64,000 nt of DNA from Aestuariirhabdus haliotis (GTDB lineage Bacteria; Pseudomonadota; Gammaproteobacteria; Pseudomonadales; Aestuariirhabdaceae): assembly GCF_023509475.1 (NCBI RefSeq), contig NZ_JAKSDZ010000001.1, positions 248,001 through 312,000 on the forward strand, read 5' to 3'. Within the stretch, counting starts at the first letter, position 1, and each line of letters starts with the position of its first letter. A program made the translations under genes and the position numbers. The notes beneath the pieces were generated by a model, which saw only the letters and a list, made by a program, of their open reading frames with translations, was not told the origin of the DNA and ran no database searches. This document shows, in pieces, positions 26,836 through 36,706 of this stretch.

Positions 26836-27342
26836 CTAGTCATCCAATGGAAGCGCGCGCAGGGCATCCCTGACGGCCCTGCGAGCAACTTCCTCTGGTG
26901 ATTCTCCTGCGCGACCCTGTGCTGCTACCCGGGTTTGCCATAGACTGCTTTGATCACTTTGTTGAATCAGTTCCAGTTCCAGGTCAACCTGGGCTCTTCC
27001 CTGTGAGTCGGTTTCCCACTGATCGATACTGCCCTGAAAACGATAATCAAAGGATCCCTGATTAACCCATTGGAGAGCTTGCTGGTGTCGGTCGGCCTGA
27101 TGCAGCTGGGCATTGGATCCCTGGGTTTCGGTAGCTGGCATCTCGGAGAATTGACGCACCCCTCGCGCAGGTAATGCCTGTCGAATCAGGTGTGATACCC
27201 ACTCCGCGGCCTCTTCGTTATTGGTGTAATCGGCCAGCGGCATTAAGGCCCAGCGGGCATTGCTTTGAATCTGGCTAGGTTGATGGCCGCAGGCGCTAAG
27301 CAGAAGCGCTATCAGGACGAGTATCGTTGGGCTTAGTCGCAC
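26836..27342 (-). CDS. Hypothetical lipoprotein, 168 aa
   Basis: This is a 168-residue protein with a lipoprotein signal (lipobox LSAC, cysteine at residue 18). The mature part starts with a strand (WALMPLADYTNNEEAAEWVSHLIRQALPARGV) that recalls the CsgG/LpoB-type fold. In that fold a strand is followed by a helix leading to a variable region. The middle is glutamine-rich and the end has LELELIQQ and a helix. The start overlaps the end of the upstream fusion gene by ten bases, so the two are coupled. The function is unknown and the fold comment is tentative. Confidence 0.7.
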   Translation of the reverse strand: MRLSPTILVLIALLLSACGHQPSQIQSNARWALMPLADYTNNEEAAEWVSHLIRQALPARGVRQFSEMPATETQGSNAQLHQADRHQQALQWVNQGSFDYRFQGSIDQWETDSQGRAQVDLELELIQQSDQSSLWQTRVAAQGRAGESPEEVARRAVRDALRALPLDD

Positions 27343-28523
27343 GGATTATGCTCCTTAAGTAATCGGGGTAAATTCAATTGCAGCCATTGTAGGGCGATAA
27401 TGGTGGCGGCGTTATTCAGTTCACCATCCTGGAGCAGATCGAGGGCCTGGTCGATGCTGACGACATGTACGCGAATATCTTCGCCCTCGGCTTCCAGTCC
27501 GTGAATACCCTGGGCTGTCGATGCATCCACGAGACCACAGAATATTTCCAGTTCTTCTGAGCTCCCGCCGGGACTGGGCAGGTATTGGCAAACCGGAAGC
27601 AAAGCCCCTACTTCAAGCCCGGCTTCTTCCATGGCTTCACGGCGTACCAGCTCCTCTGGGCTTTCACCGTCCTCAAGAATGCCGGCGACTATTTCCAGCA
27701 TCCATGGGGAAAAACCTGCCGCATATGCACCGATACGAAATTGCTCCACCAGGACAATTTGCTGGCGTTGAAGGTCAACGGGCAGCATGGCCACGGCTTT
27801 GGTGCGCAGAAATATTTCACGGCTCAGTGTGTGAGTCCAGCCCCCGGCGAAGCGGCGGTGCTGGAGCTGATAACGATCCATTTTAAAAAAACCGTCATAA
27901 CAGCGTTCGTGTTCGAGCACCTGAACATCCTGCTGGTTGTAATGTGGCACGCGGTTTAGCGCAGAGGGTGCGTACAGATCGTTAGCGAGTATGTAGTCGA
28001 CAACCCTGTCTGGAAGTATTGTGCAAAGGGCATCGCGGTCAACCCTTGCCGGGCCTTGCAGCAGGACCCGAGCATCGCTGCTGCGGAACCTGATCCGTTG
28101 CTTGGCTGTAAAAATGGGCCAATGTTGTTCGATCTCTGCGGCGCGATAAAAGTTCTGCCAGACCTTGGGGTCGGCGTTGTCGGGGCCGCGAATAAAACCG
28201 AGTTCAAGGTTCGAATACGCAGGTCCCAACTGCGCCTCGAGAGCCGTTAGCAGGTCAAAGGTGTAGACCGGACTGTTTGAATTGGCAGCTAAAGTGGCTT
28301 CGATGGTGGAAACTTCAAGCGCACAGGGAGGGTTCAGGGTTTCGCAAAGAGCCTGTAACATGGCGACTCGGTGAGCGAAGGGTTGGCTACGTTTGCCAAA
28401 CGCGTGACGCGCAGAAGGCACCAGCAGAATAAGATCAAACCGGGTAGCTGCTTGCTCAATAACGTCAACATGACCCTTGGTTGGGGGGTCAAAAGCAGAA
28501 CCCAAAACGCCAATGCGAAACAT
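27333..28523 (-). CDS. Fused NadD-like nucleotidyltransferase and ADP-ribose pyrophosphatase (Nudix)
   Basis: This is a 396-residue protein with two enzyme domains. Residues 1-190 form an adenylyltransferase fold: GVLGSAFDPPTKGH, with the TKGH nucleotide motif at 15-18, and a RSSDAR segment at 147-152 standing for the ISSTxxR motif. It ends with VVDYILANDLY as in NadD. Residues 200-396 form a Nudix hydrolase with a perfect box from Gly281 to Leu303. The SPGGSSEE segment at 317-324 is the mark of ADP-ribose pyrophosphatases. Both halves look catalytically complete. Together they suggest NAD synthesis or salvage linked to ADP-ribose breakdown. There is no sign of a frameshift at the junction. 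Confidence 0.85.
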   Translation of the reverse strand: MFRIGVLGSAFDPPTKGHVDVIEQAATRFDLILLVPSARHAFGKRSQPFAHRVAMLQALCETLNPPCALEVSTIEATLAANSNSPVYTFDLLTALEAQLGPAYSNLELGFIRGPDNADPKVWQNFYRAAEIEQHWPIFTAKQRIRFRSSDARVLLQGPARVDRDALCTILPDRVVDYILANDLYAPSALNRVPHYNQQDVQVLEHERCYDGFFKMDRYQLQHRRFAGGWTHTLSREIFLRTKAVAMLPVDLQRQQIVLVEQFRIGAYAAGFSPWMLEIVAGILEDGESPEELVRREAMEEAGLEVGALLPVCQYLPSPGGSSEELEIFCGLVDASTAQGIHGLEAEGEDIRVHVVSIDQALDLLQDGELNNAATIIALQWLQLNLPRLLKEHNPCD

Positions 28524-28915
28524 TACTTACTCCATGCGAGAAGAGGGCCTAGTATATCGTCCTCGTCGTAAAATGGCTTGGCCCGAGCGGCCTGATGTTT
28601 ACAAATACAGAGCGTTAAGGGGGAATGCCTATGGTGCTTTGGGGTCAGGGTAAAAATGCTGGTATAGGTATAAACCGAAATGCCGTAGCCATTTGTACGC
28701 ATAGAGAGACCTGCATCACTGGGATACTATTATTGGCGATGAGACATTCCTCATTCTATGGATTATGCATTGCCCTGGCCTCCCCCCGATCGTCAGGGTT
28801 TTTTTTGCCTGAAATTCATGACTTCCACCCTCACATGCTTACCGCCAAATAGCTCGAAATAAGAGCCACAGCCCAGATAATTTGGAAGGAACAGGCATCC
28901 GGCCGCAGGTAGATA
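28524..28915. other. 392-base gap without a convincing gene
   Basis: The gap lies between the fusion gene start and the trhP stop, both on the minus strand. A 75-codon plus-strand frame (28625-28852) reads through it but lacks family features and crosses a terminator-like element at 28773-28806, so I do not call it. Promoter elements for the fusion gene should lie near the left end. Confidence 0.5.
28773..28806 (+). terminator. Terminator-like element with eight-T tract and no known upstream gene
   Basis: CCCTG (28773-28777) can pair with CAGGG (28794-28798) across a 16-base loop, and T follows at 28799-28806. The stem is short but the T tract is strong. No plus-strand gene precedes it closely, so it could end a small RNA transcribed in this gap. 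Confidence 0.35.
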
Positions 28916-30262
28916 TCAGTTGCCAGCAGCTGCTGTGGGCAGGTCACGGACCAGTAATCCGTGTGGATCGACATCCAGGTCACCTACCGGGAAGCGAACG
29001 CGGTGGCCGTTGCCGGGGGCGACTTCAACGCTGGCGCCCTTGTGGTTTTCCATCGACGTCAGGGTAAAGCGATGGTTGCCCTGGGGGGTCATCAGTTCCA
29101 GCTGATCACCCAGCTGGAAGCGATTTTTGACATCAATGGTGACCATGCCCTGGTCGCATTCAACGACTTCCCCGACAAATTGCTGGGTGGTACTGACGGA
29201 ATTGCCCCGCTCATAATTCTGGTACTCATCATGCACGTGACGGCGGTAGAAACCTTCGGTATAGCCCCGGCTGGCAAGATTTTCCAGAATATCCATTAGC
29301 CCGCGATCGAAGCTTTTGCCCGCCGCCGCATCGTCAATGGCCTGGCGGTAAACCTGGGCCGTGCGGGAAACATAGTAGTGGGACTTGGTGCGCCCTTCGA
29401 TCTTGAGTGAATGGATGCCCATCTTGGTCAGTCGTTCGACATGCTGGATCGCTCGCAGGTCTTTGGAATTCATGATGTAAGTGCCGTGTTCGTCTTCGAA
29501 CGCAGGCATGTAATCATCCGGGCGACCCTGTTCCTGCAACAGGACGATTTTATCGCTTGGAGCGCCTTCACCCAACTGCGGCTCAACCGTTTCAGCAGCT
29601 GGATCCATCTGTTGTACGGGGACGATGTCGCCGGACGGGGTCTCCGTGGCTTCATGGGAGTCATATTTCCAGCGGCAGGCGTTGGTGCAGGTGCCCTGAT
29701 TGGGATCGCGATGGTTGATGTAGCCTGACAGCAGGCAACGTCCCGAGTAAGCGATGCACAAGGAGCCATGAACGAAGACTTCAAGTTCCATCTCCGGGCA
29801 TTGCATGCGGATCTCTTCGATCTCATCCAGGGACAGCTCGCGAGAGAGGATAATGCGACTGACGCCCATCTGATACCAGAATTTAACGGCGGCGTAGTTA
29901 ACCACATTGGCCTGAACCGAGAGATGAATCGGCATATCGGGCCATTGCTCCCGAACCAGCATGATGAGCCCGGGATCGGACATAATCAGGGCGTCGGGCT
30001 TCATGGCGATAACCGGCTCGATGTCCTTAAGGTAGGTTTTGACTTTGCTGTTGTGGGGCGCAATGTTGCTCGCCAGATAGAACTGCTTGCCTTGCTGGTG
30101 AGCGAATTGAATTCCTTGCTCGAGGTTCTCAAGCTTAAAATCGTTATTGCGTACCCGCAGACTGTAGCGAGGTTGCCCGGCGTACACCGCATCGGCTCCA
30201 TAGGCGAAGGCATAATGCATATTCTTCAGGGTTCCCGCCGGGGAGAGCAGTTCTGGCTTCAT
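28916..30262 (-). CDS. trhP: tRNA 5-hydroxyuridine modification protein TrhP (peptidase U32 family, YegQ)
   Basis: This is a 448-residue U32-family protein. TrhP/YegQ acts in hydroxylation of wobble uridine 34 in tRNAs, the first step toward cmo5U; the old name peptidase is a family label. The U32 signature EVFVHGSLCIAYSGRCLLS and the later cysteines in TCTNACRWKY fit an iron-sulfur type site. The N-terminal MKPELLSPAGTLKNMHYAFAYGADAVYAG is typical. It lies downstream of rpmB-rpmG on the same strand, but a terminator separates them. Confidence 0.92.
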   Translation of the reverse strand: MKPELLSPAGTLKNMHYAFAYGADAVYAGQPRYSLRVRNNDFKLENLEQGIQFAHQQGKQFYLASNIAPHNSKVKTYLKDIEPVIAMKPDALIMSDPGLIMLVREQWPDMPIHLSVQANVVNYAAVKFWYQMGVSRIILSRELSLDEIEEIRMQCPEMELEVFVHGSLCIAYSGRCLLSGYINHRDPNQGTCTNACRWKYDSHEATETPSGDIVPVQQMDPAAETVEPQLGEGAPSDKIVLLQEQGRPDDYMPAFEDEHGTYIMNSKDLRAIQHVERLTKMGIHSLKIEGRTKSHYYVSRTAQVYRQAIDDAAAGKSFDRGLMDILENLASRGYTEGFYRRHVHDEYQNYERGNSVSTTQQFVGEVVECDQGMVTIDVKNRFQLGDQLELMTPQGNHRFTLTSMENHKGASVEVAPGNGHRVRFPVGDLDVDPHGLLVRDLPTAAAGN

Positions 30263-30322
30263 GGTAATGTCCCACCTTGAAAAGCTTTGATCAAAAAACG
30301 CACAAAAATTTGATAGTCACAT

Positions 30323-30349
30323 AAAAAAACCCGCAGAAGCGGGCTTTTT
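30323..30349 (-). terminator. Rho-independent terminator after rpmG
   Basis: On the minus strand the stem GCCCGC/GCGGG with a TTCT loop is followed by seven T residues, 20 bases after the rpmG stop. The plus strand also has five T residues after the stem, so it can work both ways. Confidence 0.88.
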
Positions 30350-30369
30350 AGTACAGGAAAGCCACAAGC

Positions 30370-30525
30370 TTACTTGATCTTGCTTTCCTTGTACTCGACG
30401 TGCTTACGTACCACCGGATCAAACTTCTTGATCACCAGCTTATCTGGGGTGGTGCGCTTGTTCTTGTCGGTAGTGTAGAAGTGACCGGTACCAGCAGAGG
30501 ACACCAATTTGATTTTATCGCGCAT
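30370..30525 (-). CDS. rpmG: 50S ribosomal protein L33
   Basis: This is a 51-residue basic ribosomal protein. It begins [19 protein letters not shown] and ends VEYKESKIK, matching the L33 family of gammaproteobacteria. No CXXC zinc pairs are present, so this is the zinc-free type, of interest beside a Zur-controlled region. An aaggag ribosome site precedes the ATG. It follows rpmB by 12 bases, the universal rpmB-rpmG operon. Confidence 0.95.
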   Translation of the reverse strand: MRDKIKLVSSAGTGHFYTTDKNKRTTPDKLVIKKFDPVVRKHVEYKESKIK

Positions 30526-30537
30526 GGGTTTCGCTCC

Positions 30538-30774
30538 TTATACCTTTTCGCCACGTTTGCGGAGATCGACAAGAACGTTGTCGATGCCCTTCTTATCAAT
30601 TACACGCATGCCTTTGGCAGAAACGCGTAGACGCACAAAACGTTTCTCGGACTCAACCCAGAAACGATGATAGTGCAGGTTGGGTGAAAAACGACGACGC
30701 GTTTTGTTTTGAGCGTGTGATACGTTATTTCCGGCTACTGGACGCTTTCCAGTTACCTGACAAACCTTAGACAT
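30538..30774 (-). CDS. rpmB: 50S ribosomal protein L28
   Basis: This is a 78-residue ribosomal protein, [25 protein letters not shown] at the start and [11 protein letters not shown] at the end, typical of L28. Only one cysteine is present near the N-terminus, so it is the zinc-free form. The start was taken at MSKVC; a longer in-frame extension reaching 30972 has no family similarity and lies in the promoter region. It leads the rpmB-rpmG operon. Confidence 0.95.
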   Translation of the reverse strand: MSKVCQVTGKRPVAGNNVSHAQNKTRRRFSPNLHYHRFWVESEKRFVRLRVSAKGMRVIDKKGIDNVLVDLRKRGEKV

Positions 30775-30975
30775 GTTAAAAAGCCTCTCAACCACTTGTC
30801 GGCATGTGTGCCGCCAAGACCAATGAAATCTGAATTCGGAAAGCGAGTAGATCGCTGTCGAGGGGTCATTTGCCGCGGGTCCCCTCAAAGAGCAGTGCTT
30901 TATACCAGAAGGGTTGGGGGGGTGCAACAAAATTGGTGAATTTTCACCCTGCAGCCCTGATTTGCCGGCCACTTG

Positions 30976-31659
30976 TCAGGTGATTGGCATCAGGCCCCGT
31001 TCGGCAAAAGAGATCACCTGCTGGTCACCCACCACCATATGGTCGAGTACTCGAATATCCATCAGGGATAGGGCGGCGACCAGGCGTTCGGTGATCTGAA
31101 TATCGGCGGTGCTGGGCTCAGCTACTCCGCTGGGGTGATTGTGCGCTAGAATGACGGCCGCCGCATTTACCCCCAGACAACGTTTAACGATTTCCCTGGG
31201 GTAAACCGCCGCCGAATCGATAGTTCCCTGGAACACTTCTTCGTAGTCGAGAATGCGGTGCTGGTTATCCAGGTAGATACAAGCGAAGACTTCATGCTGA
31301 TGGTGGCGAAGTTGGGCCAGCAGGTAATGGCGAGTCGCTTCGCTACTGGTGATCGCATCCCCCCGCTGTATTTCGCTGGCCAAGTGCCGACGGCTCATCT
31401 CGAGTACTGCTTGTAGCTGACTGTATTTTGCCGCGCCAAGGCCTTTTTCCGCGCAAAACCGACGTTGATCGGCTTCCAGTATCCCTCGCAAGCCGCCGAA
31501 AGTTTGCAACATGTCCCGTGCCAGGTCGACCGCCGAGCGACCCGTAATGCCTGTGCGGAGAAAAATAGCCAGCAGCTCGGCATCGCTCAGCTGACTGGCG
31601 CCCCTGGCCAATAGCTTCTCTCTGGGCCGCTCCATGGCAGGCCAGTCTGTAATCGCCAT
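30976..31659 (-). CDS. radC: RadC family JAB-domain protein
   Basis: This is a 227-residue protein. It has an N-terminal helix-hairpin-helix-like region (residues about 5-95, [27 protein letters not shown]). A C-terminal MPN/JAB domain carries the metal motif HNHPSG with a following aspartate. The start [12 protein letters not shown] was chosen because aaggaggt precedes it; an in-frame ATG at 31758 would add a cysteine-rich leader unlike the family. RadC was once tied to DNA repair, but its actual activity is unresolved. It is divergent from coaBC, as in most gammaproteobacteria. Confidence 0.93.
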   Translation of the reverse strand: MAITDWPAMERPREKLLARGASQLSDAELLAIFLRTGITGRSAVDLARDMLQTFGGLRGILEADQRRFCAEKGLGAAKYSQLQAVLEMSRRHLASEIQRGDAITSSEATRHYLLAQLRHHQHEVFACIYLDNQHRILDYEEVFQGTIDSAAVYPREIVKRCLGVNAAAVILAHNHPSGVAEPSTADIQITERLVAALSLMDIRVLDHMVVGDQQVISFAERGLMPIT

Positions 31660-31812
31660 TGCAACCTCCTTGTTGCACATAAAAAATGACGGGTTGTAAT
31701 AGAAAGTAGCAGTTGAAGCCTTAGGCTGCTGTCCTTCTGAGGGTACGCAACAGCACATTTCAGTGGTATCTTTAATGGTTTGTAATTACCTACTTACCTA
31801 GATGGGCAGTCT

Positions 31813-33033
31813 ATGCAGTGCTTAGCAAATAAAAGGATCCTTCTCGGTATCACAGGTGGTGTGGCCGCCTACAAGAGTGCAGAGCTGGTTCGCCGATTAC
31901 AGGATCAGGGGGCTGAGGTTCGGGTAGTCATGACCCGGGGCAGCCAGCAGTTTATTACTCCCCTCACCCTTCAGGCGTTATCGGGGCATCCCGTTTCGAC
32001 GGACCTGCTGGATCCAGCAGCTGAAGCCGCCATGGGGCATATCGAATTAGCCCGTTGGGCCGAGCTGGTATTGGTGGCACCCGCGACGGCAGATTTTATG
32101 GCTCGGCTAGCTCATGGTCATGCCGGCGACTTACTGACAACCCTTTGCCTGGCAACGGATGCCAGGGTTATGTTGGCGCCCGCGATGAACCAGGCGATGT
32201 GGAGTAACCCGGCGACACAGCGTAATCAGGAGGTGCTGCGCGGCCAGGGAGTTGCACTGCTGGGCCCTGCGGTAGGTCTGCAAGCCTGCGGTGACAATGG
32301 TCCCGGTCGAATGCTGGAGGTGCCGGAGTTGGTCGATGGCGTTTGCCGGGCTTTTCCTGAGCCGGTTCTAAACGGCAAGCGAGTGATGATAACGGCGGGG
32401 CCAACTCGTGAAGCCCTCGACCCGGTGCGTTACCTCTCCAACCACAGCTCGGGCAAGATGGGTTTCGCGCTGGCAGAAGCCGCGAGCCATGCTGGCGCTG
32501 AAGTGGTCCTGGTTAGTGGTCCGACCAGTTTGCCGTGCCCTGCTGGGGTAACGCGGATCGATGTTGAAAGTGCGCAGTCGATGCTGGAGGCAGTTCATCA
32601 GCGTGTTATCGACTGCGACCTGTTCATTGCCTGCGCGGCGGTTGCCGACTATCGTCCTGCTACCGTACAGGAGCATAAAATCAAAAAATCGGTTGATACC
32701 GATGACGATGCGTTGCAATTAACACTGGTACGCAATCCGGACATAGTCGCGTCGGTTGCGGCGCTGAAGCAGCGACCTTTCGTCGTTGGCTTTGCCGCAG
32801 AAACCCGCGATGTACTCAGCTACGCGGCAGATAAACGGATGCGTAAGGGGTTGGATCTGATCGTGGCGAATGATGTTTCTGACACGGAAATTGGTTTTAA
32901 CAGCGACGATAATGCCGTCACTGTATTGGGTGAGAACCTTGAGCAGAGCTTTGCCCAGGTATCCAAGCAGTCGTTATCACATAGCTTGATAACGCTCTTT
33001 GCCCAACAACTAGATGCTAAAACGACAAAATAG
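31813..33033 (+). CDS. coaBC: Bifunctional phosphopantothenoylcysteine decarboxylase/synthetase
   Basis: This is a 406-residue bifunctional enzyme of coenzyme A synthesis. The N-terminal flavin-dependent decarboxylase (CoaC, residues about 1-185) shows GITGGVAAYKSAELVRRL, the catalytic histidine in MGHIELARWAE, PAMNQAMW, and the cysteine of ACGDNGPGRM. The C-terminal synthetase (CoaB) shows MITAGPTREALDPVRYLSNHSSG and the HKIKKS lysine region. The order radC/coaBC–algC lacks the dut gene found between them in Pseudomonas. Confidence 0.97.
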   Translation: MQCLANKRILLGITGGVAAYKSAELVRRLQDQGAEVRVVMTRGSQQFITPLTLQALSGHPVSTDLLDPAAEAAMGHIELARWAELVLVAPATADFMARLAHGHAGDLLTTLCLATDARVMLAPAMNQAMWSNPATQRNQEVLRGQGVALLGPAVGLQACGDNGPGRMLEVPELVDGVCRAFPEPVLNGKRVMITAGPTREALDPVRYLSNHSSGKMGFALAEAASHAGAEVVLVSGPTSLPCPAGVTRIDVESAQSMLEAVHQRVIDCDLFIACAAVADYRPATVQEHKIKKSVDTDDDALQLTLVRNPDIVASVAALKQRPFVVGFAAETRDVLSYAADKRMRKGLDLIVANDVSDTEIGFNSDDNAVTVLGENLEQSFAQVSKQSLSHSLITLFAQQLDAKTTK

Positions 33034-33103
33034 AAAGGCCGTGCGAATGGCGGATGCCTGCACAGCTATGGATAAATGACACGGGATCTTGGGGAAAAGA
33101 ATT

Positions 33104-35761
33104 GTGAAACTGTTTTCCAAAAAGTCGAAGGACCAGGAAGAAGCGGTAGCGCCACAGGCGGCTGAAACTACCCGGATAGGAAAAAAAAGCAGCACGCTGA
33201 AGTACAGCCTGATTGCCGCGGGCGGCGCGGTGCTGGGTGTGGTTGTGGCTATGGCGGTGATCTATCTATTGTTAATAGAAGCGGGTAATAGCCATTATCG
33301 TGATGCCATTGGGCAAACCCAATTGAACCAATCGGCAGCACTGGTGAATCAACAATTGCGACGCTTGAATGCCCAGCTCAAAGGGCTGGCAGCCGATCCG
33401 GAGCTGCTCAGTGCTGCCAAAAACAGCGATCAGGCGACACTGGACCGGCTTGAGCAGCGCTTTACCAGTGCGTTACCGAAAGCGCTTCAGATTCGAATTT
33501 TACTCAAGGGTGATAATGCGCTGGACGAGACAGGCCCGGCCCCGATGAATTATTCGGCCAGGGATATGGTCAGCAAGGCCAAGCAAGCCAAACAGAATAT
33601 TTATCCGGAAGTGCACACTGTGGGTAAGAAGCGCTTGTTACTGGCGGTTGCTCCGGTTCGTGAACAAGCGTCCGGGCCAGTATTGGCCGCTGTTTTGGTG
33701 TCCTGGGATGCCTCATTACTCAATGATTTGTTTAAAGGTATTGATCACTCCCTGGGTGAAATTGCCTTGATTCAGGATTTTGATGGCTCCGGGGGGCGAA
33801 CGCTGTTCAAGGTGGGTAGCGCGAGTGCCAGTGCTACACCGCTGCTTCGAGTAACCAGCAGCAGCTACTGGAAAATCCAGTTTCGGCCCTCTGCCGAGTT
33901 GGCTCAAGGCGGGCCAAATTCCATGGTGCCGCTGCTGATTGGTCTGGTAATTGCCCTCGCATTGATCCTGATAAGCAGCTTTGTCGGCTATCGCATGTTT
34001 GAACGCGAGGCGCGTAGCGATACTGCATTGCTGGTGTCTTTTATCCAGCAACTGCTCGAGCGTAAGCCCGCTCAAAGTAACGCGTTTGTGTTGGAAATGT
34101 TTCATAACGTGGCACTGACGGTGTCACAGCTTGTGCAACAGGTGAAAGTCCCGCAATCAGCCGCGAGTATTGATCCTGTGGAATCGCCTGCTGGCATGCA
34201 ACCCTTGACCGGCGCGCAGCCCCCGGCTATGGCCGTCGATGAGGGGGGCCTTGATGAGCAGGGATTCCCGGATGTATCGGATGAAACCTCACCGCTGTTC
34301 CAGTCCACGGATATTCTCGATATCGATGACATCGATCAGGATGAAGATCTGCTACTGGGCGATGACTATGGCGCCGGGGATGAGGTCCCCGCGTCTATTT
34401 TCCGGGCCTATGATATTCGTGGAGTGGTCGGTGATACCTTGCAAAGTTCGACGGTGCGCCTGTTGGGCATGGCCCTGGGCAGTGAGGCTTTGGAACAGGG
34501 TGAATCTACTTTAGTGGTAGGTTTTGACGGTCGTCTTTCAAGCCCTGAAATAAGCGATACGTTGGCTGCAGGCATCATGGAAACCGGCTGTAACGTCATC
34601 AATATTGGCATGGTGCCGACGCCGGTTCTTTATTATGCGACTCACGAGCTTGATGCTAACTCTGGCGTTATGGTGACGGGCAGTCATAATCCCCCTGATT
34701 ACAACGGCTTCAAGATCGTCATCAACGGTACCACGCTGGCCAATGAGTCGATCCAGGCTCTTTACCAGCGCATCGTGAAAGGTGACTTTGCCCGTGGAAA
34801 GGGCGAGCATAGCCAGGTTGATCTTCGAGAAAACTATATTGAGCGGATTCGCGATGATGTGGCGATCGCCAAGCCCCTGAAAGTGGTCATCGATTGTGGT
34901 AACGGCGTGGCTGGTGATATTGCCCCGCGGCTTTTTGAAGAGCTGGGTTGTGATGTTATACCCCTGTTTTGTGACGTCGATGGCAACTTCCCAAATCACC
35001 ATCCCGATCCGGGAAAGCCGGCTAACCTGAAGGATCTGATCGAGCGAGTAAAAGCGGAAGGTGCGGATCTGGGTATTGCGTTTGATGGCGATGGCGACCG
35101 GGTGGGTGTGGTCACCGACCAGGGCAAAATCATCTACCCCGATCGTTTGTTAATGATGTTTGCCAAGGATGTGGTTTCCCGTAATCCCGGGGCAGATATC
35201 ATTTTTGACGTTAAATGCACTCGTCGCTTGACCTCATTGATCAGTGGCTACGGTGGCCGTCCGGTGATGTGGAAAACGGGTCACTCGCTAATTAAGGCAA
35301 AAATGAAGGAAACCGGGGCTTTGCTGGCGGGCGAAATGAGTGGCCATATCTTCTTTAAGGAACGTTGGTACGGATTCGACGACGGCCTCTACAGCGCTGC
35401 ACGATTGCTGGAAATTCTCGGAGTTGAATCCCGCCCGGCCGGTGAGCTGTTTGCCTCCTTCCCCGAAGGCCTGAGTACCCCTGAGATTAATATCGACGTT
35501 ACCGAAGAGAACAAGTTTGCTCTGGTGGACAAGCTGGTACAGCTGGGCCGGGATGGAAAGTTTGGTAAAGGTAGCATTACCGACATCGATGGCTTACGGG
35601 TTGATTATCCCGTGGGTTGGGGCTTGGTACGGGCATCGAATACTACACCGGTGCTGGTGCTGCGTTTCGAGGCCGATAGCAAAGGTGCGCTGGACAAGCT
35701 GCAGGCGCTGTTCAAGCAGCAACTCCTGGCCGTGGACAGTGAACTGAACATTCCATTTTAA
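33104..35761 (+). CDS. algC: Phosphomannomutase/phosphoglucomutase with N-terminal membrane-anchored region (AlgC, long form)
   Basis: This is an 885-residue protein. The C-terminal ~455 residues are a complete phosphohexomutase that interconverts mannose or glucose 6- and 1-phosphates for exopolysaccharide and LPS precursors. The phosphoserine is Ser527 in TGSHNPPDYNGF, and the metal loop is DGDGDR (664-669). In front lies a ~430-residue extension. It has a transmembrane helix at about 34-57, an extracytoplasmic segment, a second helix near 268-292 and a disordered acidic linker. The layout resembles a sensor module and the long AlgC of Pseudomonas. GTG 33104 was chosen for its ggggaaaag site; TTG 33089 is also possible. 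Confidence 0.88.
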   Translation: MKLFSKKSKDQEEAVAPQAAETTRIGKKSSTLKYSLIAAGGAVLGVVVAMAVIYLLLIEAGNSHYRDAIGQTQLNQSAALVNQQLRRLNAQLKGLAADPELLSAAKNSDQATLDRLEQRFTSALPKALQIRILLKGDNALDETGPAPMNYSARDMVSKAKQAKQNIYPEVHTVGKKRLLLAVAPVREQASGPVLAAVLVSWDASLLNDLFKGIDHSLGEIALIQDFDGSGGRTLFKVGSASASATPLLRVTSSSYWKIQFRPSAELAQGGPNSMVPLLIGLVIALALILISSFVGYRMFEREARSDTALLVSFIQQLLERKPAQSNAFVLEMFHNVALTVSQLVQQVKVPQSAASIDPVESPAGMQPLTGAQPPAMAVDEGGLDEQGFPDVSDETSPLFQSTDILDIDDIDQDEDLLLGDDYGAGDEVPASIFRAYDIRGVVGDTLQSSTVRLLGMALGSEALEQGESTLVVGFDGRLSSPEISDTLAAGIMETGCNVINIGMVPTPVLYYATHELDANSGVMVTGSHNPPDYNGFKIVINGTTLANESIQALYQRIVKGDFARGKGEHSQVDLRENYIERIRDDVAIAKPLKVVIDCGNGVAGDIAPRLFEELGCDVIPLFCDVDGNFPNHHPDPGKPANLKDLIERVKAEGADLGIAFDGDGDRVGVVTDQGKIIYPDRLLMMFAKDVVSRNPGADIIFDVKCTRRLTSLISGYGGRPVMWKTGHSLIKAKMKETGALLAGEMSGHIFFKERWYGFDDGLYSAARLLEILGVESRPAGELFASFPEGLSTPEINIDVTEENKFALVDKLVQLGRDGKFGKGSITDIDGLRVDYPVGWGLVRASNTTPVLVLRFEADSKGALDKLQALFKQQLLAVDSELNIPF

Positions 35762-35797
35762 CGACATCGATCGTTGACGCATGCAGGATAGAGTTGA

Positions 35798-36697
<900 letters not shown>

Positions 36698-36706
36698 TCC
36701 GGAGAA

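Noticed and set aside
28625-28852. 75-codon frame in the gap before trhP
   Set aside because: It crosses a terminator-like hairpin with T8, has no family similarity and its composition is not protein-like.
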